Shown in pieces: positions 6,724-10,042 of a DNA stretch of 10,042 nt. This stretch comes from Bacteroidales bacterium UBA1035 (GTDB taxonomy: Bacteria > Bacteroidota > Bacteroidia > Bacteroidales > Dysgonomonadaceae): NCBI GenBank assembly GCA_002316835.1, contig DCEG01000078.1:1-10042 (forward strand). Direction: 5' to 3'. Made by a program: the position numbers and the translations under genes. Under the pieces are notes generated by a model, which saw only the letters and a list, made by a program, of their open reading frames with translations, had not been told where the DNA came from and did no database searches. Position 1 is the first letter of the stretch; every line of letters starts with the position of its first letter.

Positions 6724-7722
6724 ATGAGCTTTTTAACAAACGAGAAACTTACCATCGTCGGCGCTGCCGGTATGATTGGATCGAACATGGCGCAAACTGC
6801 AGCAATGATGCGCTTAACCCCCAACATTTGCTTATACGACCCGTTTGCATTGGGACTGGAAGGTGTATGGGAAGAAATGCGCCATTGCGGATTCGAAGGT
6901 GCTGATTTCACTTACACCACAGATGTAAAAGAAGCATTCACCGGCACAAAATATATGATCTCCTCAGGAGGTGCTCCGCGTAAAGACGGTATGACCCGTG
7001 AGGATTTATTAAAAGGAAACGCTGAAATCGCCGCTCAACTGGGTAAAGACATAAAAGCTTACTGCCCCGATCTGAAACATCTGACAGTTATTTTTAATCC
7101 GGCTGATATTACCGGTTTGGTAGCATTAATCCATTCAGGATTGAAACCGGGTTGCGTTACTACATTGGCAGGTTTGGACAGCACTCGTTTACAAAGCGAA
7201 TTGGCGAAACACTTCGGAGTAAAACAAAGTCAGGTTACCAACACCCGCACCTATGGTGGTCACGGAGAACAAATGGCTGTTTTTGCATCAACGGCAAAAG
7301 TTGACGGCACGCCGCTAACCGATTTAATCGGAACTGACAAACTTACCACTGAAGACTGGGAAGCATTGAAACAACGCGTTACCAAAGGCGGAGCCAACAT
7401 CATTAAGTTGCGTGGACGCTCATCGTTCCAAAGCCCATCATATGTTTCGGTAGAAATGATACGCGCAGCCATGGGCGGCGAATCGTTCCGCTGGCCTTCG
7501 GGTTGCTACGTTAACACGACTGATTTCCCGCATATCATGATGGCGATGGAAACCGATATTACTAAAAACGGTGTCGTTATCAAAGAAACCAAAGGAACCG
7601 ATAGCGAAATGGCTGCTCTTAAAGAAAGTTACAGTCACTTGGCAAAACTTCGCGACGAAGTTATCGGAATGGGAATTATTCCAGCCGTTGACCAATGGAC
7701 ATCGGTAAATCCGAATTTATAA
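6724..7722 (+). CDS. mdh: Malate dehydrogenase (NAD-dependent)
   Basis: A 332-residue cytoplasmic enzyme of the lactate/malate dehydrogenase superfamily that interconverts malate and oxaloacetate. In anaerobic Bacteroidales it mainly reduces oxaloacetate on the way to fumarate, succinate and propionate. The Rossmann motif GAAGMIGS is at 13-20, with D39 at the end of strand 2 for the NAD ribose. Substrate-binding arginines R86 and R92 lie in the PRKDGMTR loop, N126 in FNPAD, D152 and R155 in LDSTR, and the catalytic His is H180 in YGGHGE. The frame stays open to a TTG at 6685, but that codon overlaps the -7 promoter box, and homologues start with MS(F/Y)LT, so the ATG at 6724 is chosen. It has its own promoter and a strong terminator, so it is likely a single-gene unit, convergent with the pyrophosphatase gene. 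Confidence 0.93.
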   Translation: MSFLTNEKLTIVGAAGMIGSNMAQTAAMMRLTPNICLYDPFALGLEGVWEEMRHCGFEGADFTYTTDVKEAFTGTKYMISSGGAPRKDGMTREDLLKGNAEIAAQLGKDIKAYCPDLKHLTVIFNPADITGLVALIHSGLKPGCVTTLAGLDSTRLQSELAKHFGVKQSQVTNTRTYGGHGEQMAVFASTAKVDGTPLTDLIGTDKLTTEDWEALKQRVTKGGANIIKLRGRSSFQSPSYVSVEMIRAAMGGESFRWPSGCYVNTTDFPHIMMAMETDITKNGVVIKETKGTDSEMAALKESYSHLAKLRDEVIGMGIIPAVDQWTSVNPNL

Positions 7723-7740
7723 TACATAATAACAACAAAT

Positions 7741-7770
7741 AAAAAACTCCGGGAAATCCCGGAGTTTTTT
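7741..7770. terminator. Bidirectional intrinsic terminator between mdh and hppA
   Basis: Two perfect 14-base arms surround a 2-base centre. The G/C-rich core CTCCGGG / CCCGGAG (7747-7753 and 7758-7764) is flanked by six A on the left and six T on the right, so a stem with a terminal U-tract forms in transcripts from either strand. It is 19 bases after the mdh stop and 20 bases past the hppA stop. Confidence 0.92.
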
Positions 7771-7789
7771 ATTTAACGAGCAGCCAACT

Positions 7790-9991
7790 TTACAATAAAC
7801 TCCACGCAACAGTCAAACCTGCCATCACGATAGAAATCATACTCATCAACTTAATCAAAATATTTAGTGACGGGCCGGATGTATCTTTAAACGGGTCACC
7901 AACAGTATCGCCTACAACGGTGGCTTTGTGCACATCACTGCCTTTTCCGCCCAAATTACCTTCTTCCACGTATTTCTTCGCATTATCCCAGGCACCACCG
8001 GAATTTGCCATAAATACAGCAAGCACAAAACCTGATCCTAAACCACCTGCAAGAAGTCCCATTACACCGGGAACACCAAGAATAATACCCGTAAAGATAG
8101 GAATTGCAATGGCCAGAAGCGAAGGCAAAAGCATTTCGCGTTGCGCACCCTTGGTAGAAATCTCAACACATTTTGCATAATCAGGAGTACCCGTACCTTC
8201 CAAAATCCCAGTTATCTCGCGAAACTGTCGTCGCACCTCTTCAACCATTTTCTGAGCAGCTCTCCCCACAGCATTCATGGTAAGTCCGCAGAAAAGAAAT
8301 GCCATCATCGATCCGATAAAAATACCAACCAGCACTTTAGGATTCATCAACGTAACCTGATAGTAGTTCACAAAATCAGCAAAATTGGCTTTGGCAATTT
8401 CAACAGTATCACCATCTGAAAATTCGAGTACGGTTTGTCCCAGACGCAACATACCTATTTTAATCTCTTCAATATACGAAGCCAGTAAAGCAAGCGCAGT
8501 TAATGCTGCCGAACCGATTGCAAATCCTTTTCCGGTAGCAGCAGTGGTGTTTCCTAGTGCATCAAGAGCATCCGTTCGTTTTCGCACATCTTTTCCCAAT
8601 CCGCACATCTCAGCATTCCCTCCAGCGTTATCTGCGATAGGCCCGTATGCATCCGTAGCCAATGTTATTCCGAGTGTAGAAAGCATTCCCACAGCTGCAA
8701 TCCCGATACCGTAAAGTCCCATACTCAGGTTTCCGCCAGAGATCATATTTTGCACATCAAATCCAATAGCACACAGGTACGAAGATAGAATTGCCAACGC
8801 AATGGTTATCACAGGAATGAAAGTAGAAATCATACCTGCCCCCATTCCGGCAATAATAACGGTTGCCGGCCCGGTTTTGCCGCTTTCCGCAATCTGCTGT
8901 GTCGGTCTGAATGAGTGAGATGTATAATACTCGGTACCTTGCCCTATAATGATACCTGCCAGCAACCCTGAAATTACTGAAAATGACAATCCAACCCAAT
9001 TTTCAAAACCCAAAAGATACAAAACCACAAAGGTAAGTATTGCGATTAATAAGGCGCTTACGTTAACACCCCTGTTCAGTGCCGCCATCAATTTTTTCAT
9101 CTCGGCATTTTCGCCCGTACGTACAAGAAAAATACCCAGTATGGATAGGAAAACACCAATCGCGGCAATTATCATCGGTGCAAAGACTGCTTTTGTCTGC
9201 ATGTCCGGATTAACAAAGAAGGCCGACGCGCCTAAAGCTGCAGTTGCCAGAATAGAACCGCAGTAAGATTCATAAAGGTCAGCACCCATACCGGCCACAT
9301 CACCCACATTATCACCCACGTTATCTGCAATAGTAGCAGGATTTCGCGGATCATCTTCAGGGATACCGGCTTCCACTTTTCCTACCAGATCTGCTCCAAC
9401 ATCGGCAGCTTTTGTGTAAATTCCTCCACCAACACGTGCGAACAAAGCTTGCGTGGATGCACCCATACCGAAAGTAAGCATGGTTGTGGTTATCATAACA
9501 AGTTTATGCCCGGGATCAGGATTTTCCACAAAATGGTCCAGAATAAGATACCATGCGGAAATGTCAAGCAAAGCTAGACCTACAACCACGAGCCCCATTA
9601 CAGCACCCGATCGGAAAGCCACCTGAAGTCCCTTGTTAAGTGAATTTTTAGCAGCATGTGCCGTACGTGCAGATGCATAAGTGGCAGTTTTCATGCCAAA
9701 AAATCCAGCTAAGGCTGAGAAAAACCCACCGGTCAAAAACGCAAACGGTACCCAATTATTCTGCAATCCAAAAAAGGCCATAACTGCAAAAATAACAGCC
9801 AGAATAATAAACACGATAGCAACAACTTTGTATTGTTGCTTTAAATAAGACATAGCGCCCTCGCGCACATATTTCGCGATGGTCTTCATTTGTTCGGTAC
9901 CTTCACTTTCTTTCATCATTTTTTTAAAGAAATAAAAAGCAAAGCCCAACGCGAACAACGATGCAATTGGAACTAAATAAAAGTAATTCAT
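7790..9991 (-). CDS. hppA: K+-dependent membrane-bound pyrophosphatase, Na+ and/or H+ pump
   Basis: A 733-residue integral membrane protein with about 16 transmembrane helices that couples hydrolysis of cytoplasmic pyrophosphate to outward cation pumping. The family signatures are all present: DVGADLVGKVE (197-207), EDDPRNPATIADNVGDNVGD (212-231) and the C-terminal KATVVGDTVGDPFKDTSGPS (689-708), which hold the Mg2+-PPi-binding aspartates and lysines. In GNTTAATGKG (480-489), A484 and G487 stand where K+-independent enzymes have Lys and Thr, so K+ dependence is predicted. E241 in ADLYES takes the gate position seen in Na+-pumping members. T87, F91, D143 and M176 may match the signature reported for Na+,H+ dual pumps of Bacteroides. 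Start ATG at 9991 gives a normal N-terminal membrane helix. The gene is complete and transcribed toward mdh, sharing the terminator. Confidence 0.97.
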   Translation of the reverse strand: MNYFYLVPIASLFALGFAFYFFKKMMKESEGTEQMKTIAKYVREGAMSYLKQQYKVVAIVFIILAVIFAVMAFFGLQNNWVPFAFLTGGFFSALAGFFGMKTATYASARTAHAAKNSLNKGLQVAFRSGAVMGLVVVGLALLDISAWYLILDHFVENPDPGHKLVMITTTMLTFGMGASTQALFARVGGGIYTKAADVGADLVGKVEAGIPEDDPRNPATIADNVGDNVGDVAGMGADLYESYCGSILATAALGASAFFVNPDMQTKAVFAPMIIAAIGVFLSILGIFLVRTGENAEMKKLMAALNRGVNVSALLIAILTFVVLYLLGFENWVGLSFSVISGLLAGIIIGQGTEYYTSHSFRPTQQIAESGKTGPATVIIAGMGAGMISTFIPVITIALAILSSYLCAIGFDVQNMISGGNLSMGLYGIGIAAVGMLSTLGITLATDAYGPIADNAGGNAEMCGLGKDVRKRTDALDALGNTTAATGKGFAIGSAALTALALLASYIEEIKIGMLRLGQTVLEFSDGDTVEIAKANFADFVNYYQVTLMNPKVLVGIFIGSMMAFLFCGLTMNAVGRAAQKMVEEVRRQFREITGILEGTGTPDYAKCVEISTKGAQREMLLPSLLAIAIPIFTGIILGVPGVMGLLAGGLGSGFVLAVFMANSGGAWDNAKKYVEEGNLGGKGSDVHKATVVGDTVGDPFKDTSGPSLNILIKLMSMISIVMAGLTVAWSLL

Positions 9992-10042
9992 TGATAATTA
10001 AAAGTTAATTTGTATTTTAGGTTTACGATTTTAAGAAATTCC

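Noticed and set aside
8949..9266. Plus-strand open frames within the pyrophosphatase gene (for example 7920-8180, 8385-8714, 8949-9266)
   Set aside because: They are antisense shadows of a highly conserved membrane protein gene, with Ser/Pro/Ala-rich translations typical of reverse-complement frames.
9992..10042. Promoter for hppA on the minus strand
   Set aside because: Only 51 bases upstream are available. The best partial -7 match (reverse complement of 10000-10007) would put the transcription start almost at the ATG, so no call is made.

Overview
The window looks like a chromosomal segment of a Bacteroidota bacterium, most likely order Bacteroidales. The reasons are a SusD/RagB-family gene, a run of exported glycan-processing enzymes whose signal peptides end in Ala-Gln, a TAnnTTTG-type -7 promoter box, near-absence of Shine-Dalgarno sites, and a Bacteroidales-like malate dehydrogenase and membrane pyrophosphatase. 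Genus cannot be fixed from the sequence alone.

Left part (1-6590) is the distal end of a polysaccharide utilization locus on the + strand. It opens with the C-terminal part of a SusD-like nutrient-binding lipoprotein cut by the window edge, closed by a clear intrinsic terminator. A second run follows with gaps of only 10, 3 and 4 bases: a small secreted protein of unknown function, a GH29 alpha-L-fucosidase, a GH3 beta-glycosidase, and a BNR/Asp-box beta-propeller protein of the kind usually annotated as sialidase. All four have type I signal peptides, so they probably act together in the periplasm on fucose-containing oligosaccharides imported by a SusC/SusD pair.

Right part (6591-10042) is core energy metabolism. 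A malate dehydrogenase gene has its own Bacteroidota-type promoter, preceded by two 8-base direct repeats one helical turn apart. It is convergent with a minus-strand gene for a K+-dependent, ion-pumping membrane pyrophosphatase. One near-perfect 30-base palindrome with flanking A and T tracts lies between them and can terminate transcription from both sides.

No RNA gene, CRISPR array, insertion sequence or clear novel multi-gene system was seen. The most open questions are the real activity of the sialidase-like protein, the unknown secreted protein that leads the enzyme operon, and the ion specificity of the pyrophosphatase.
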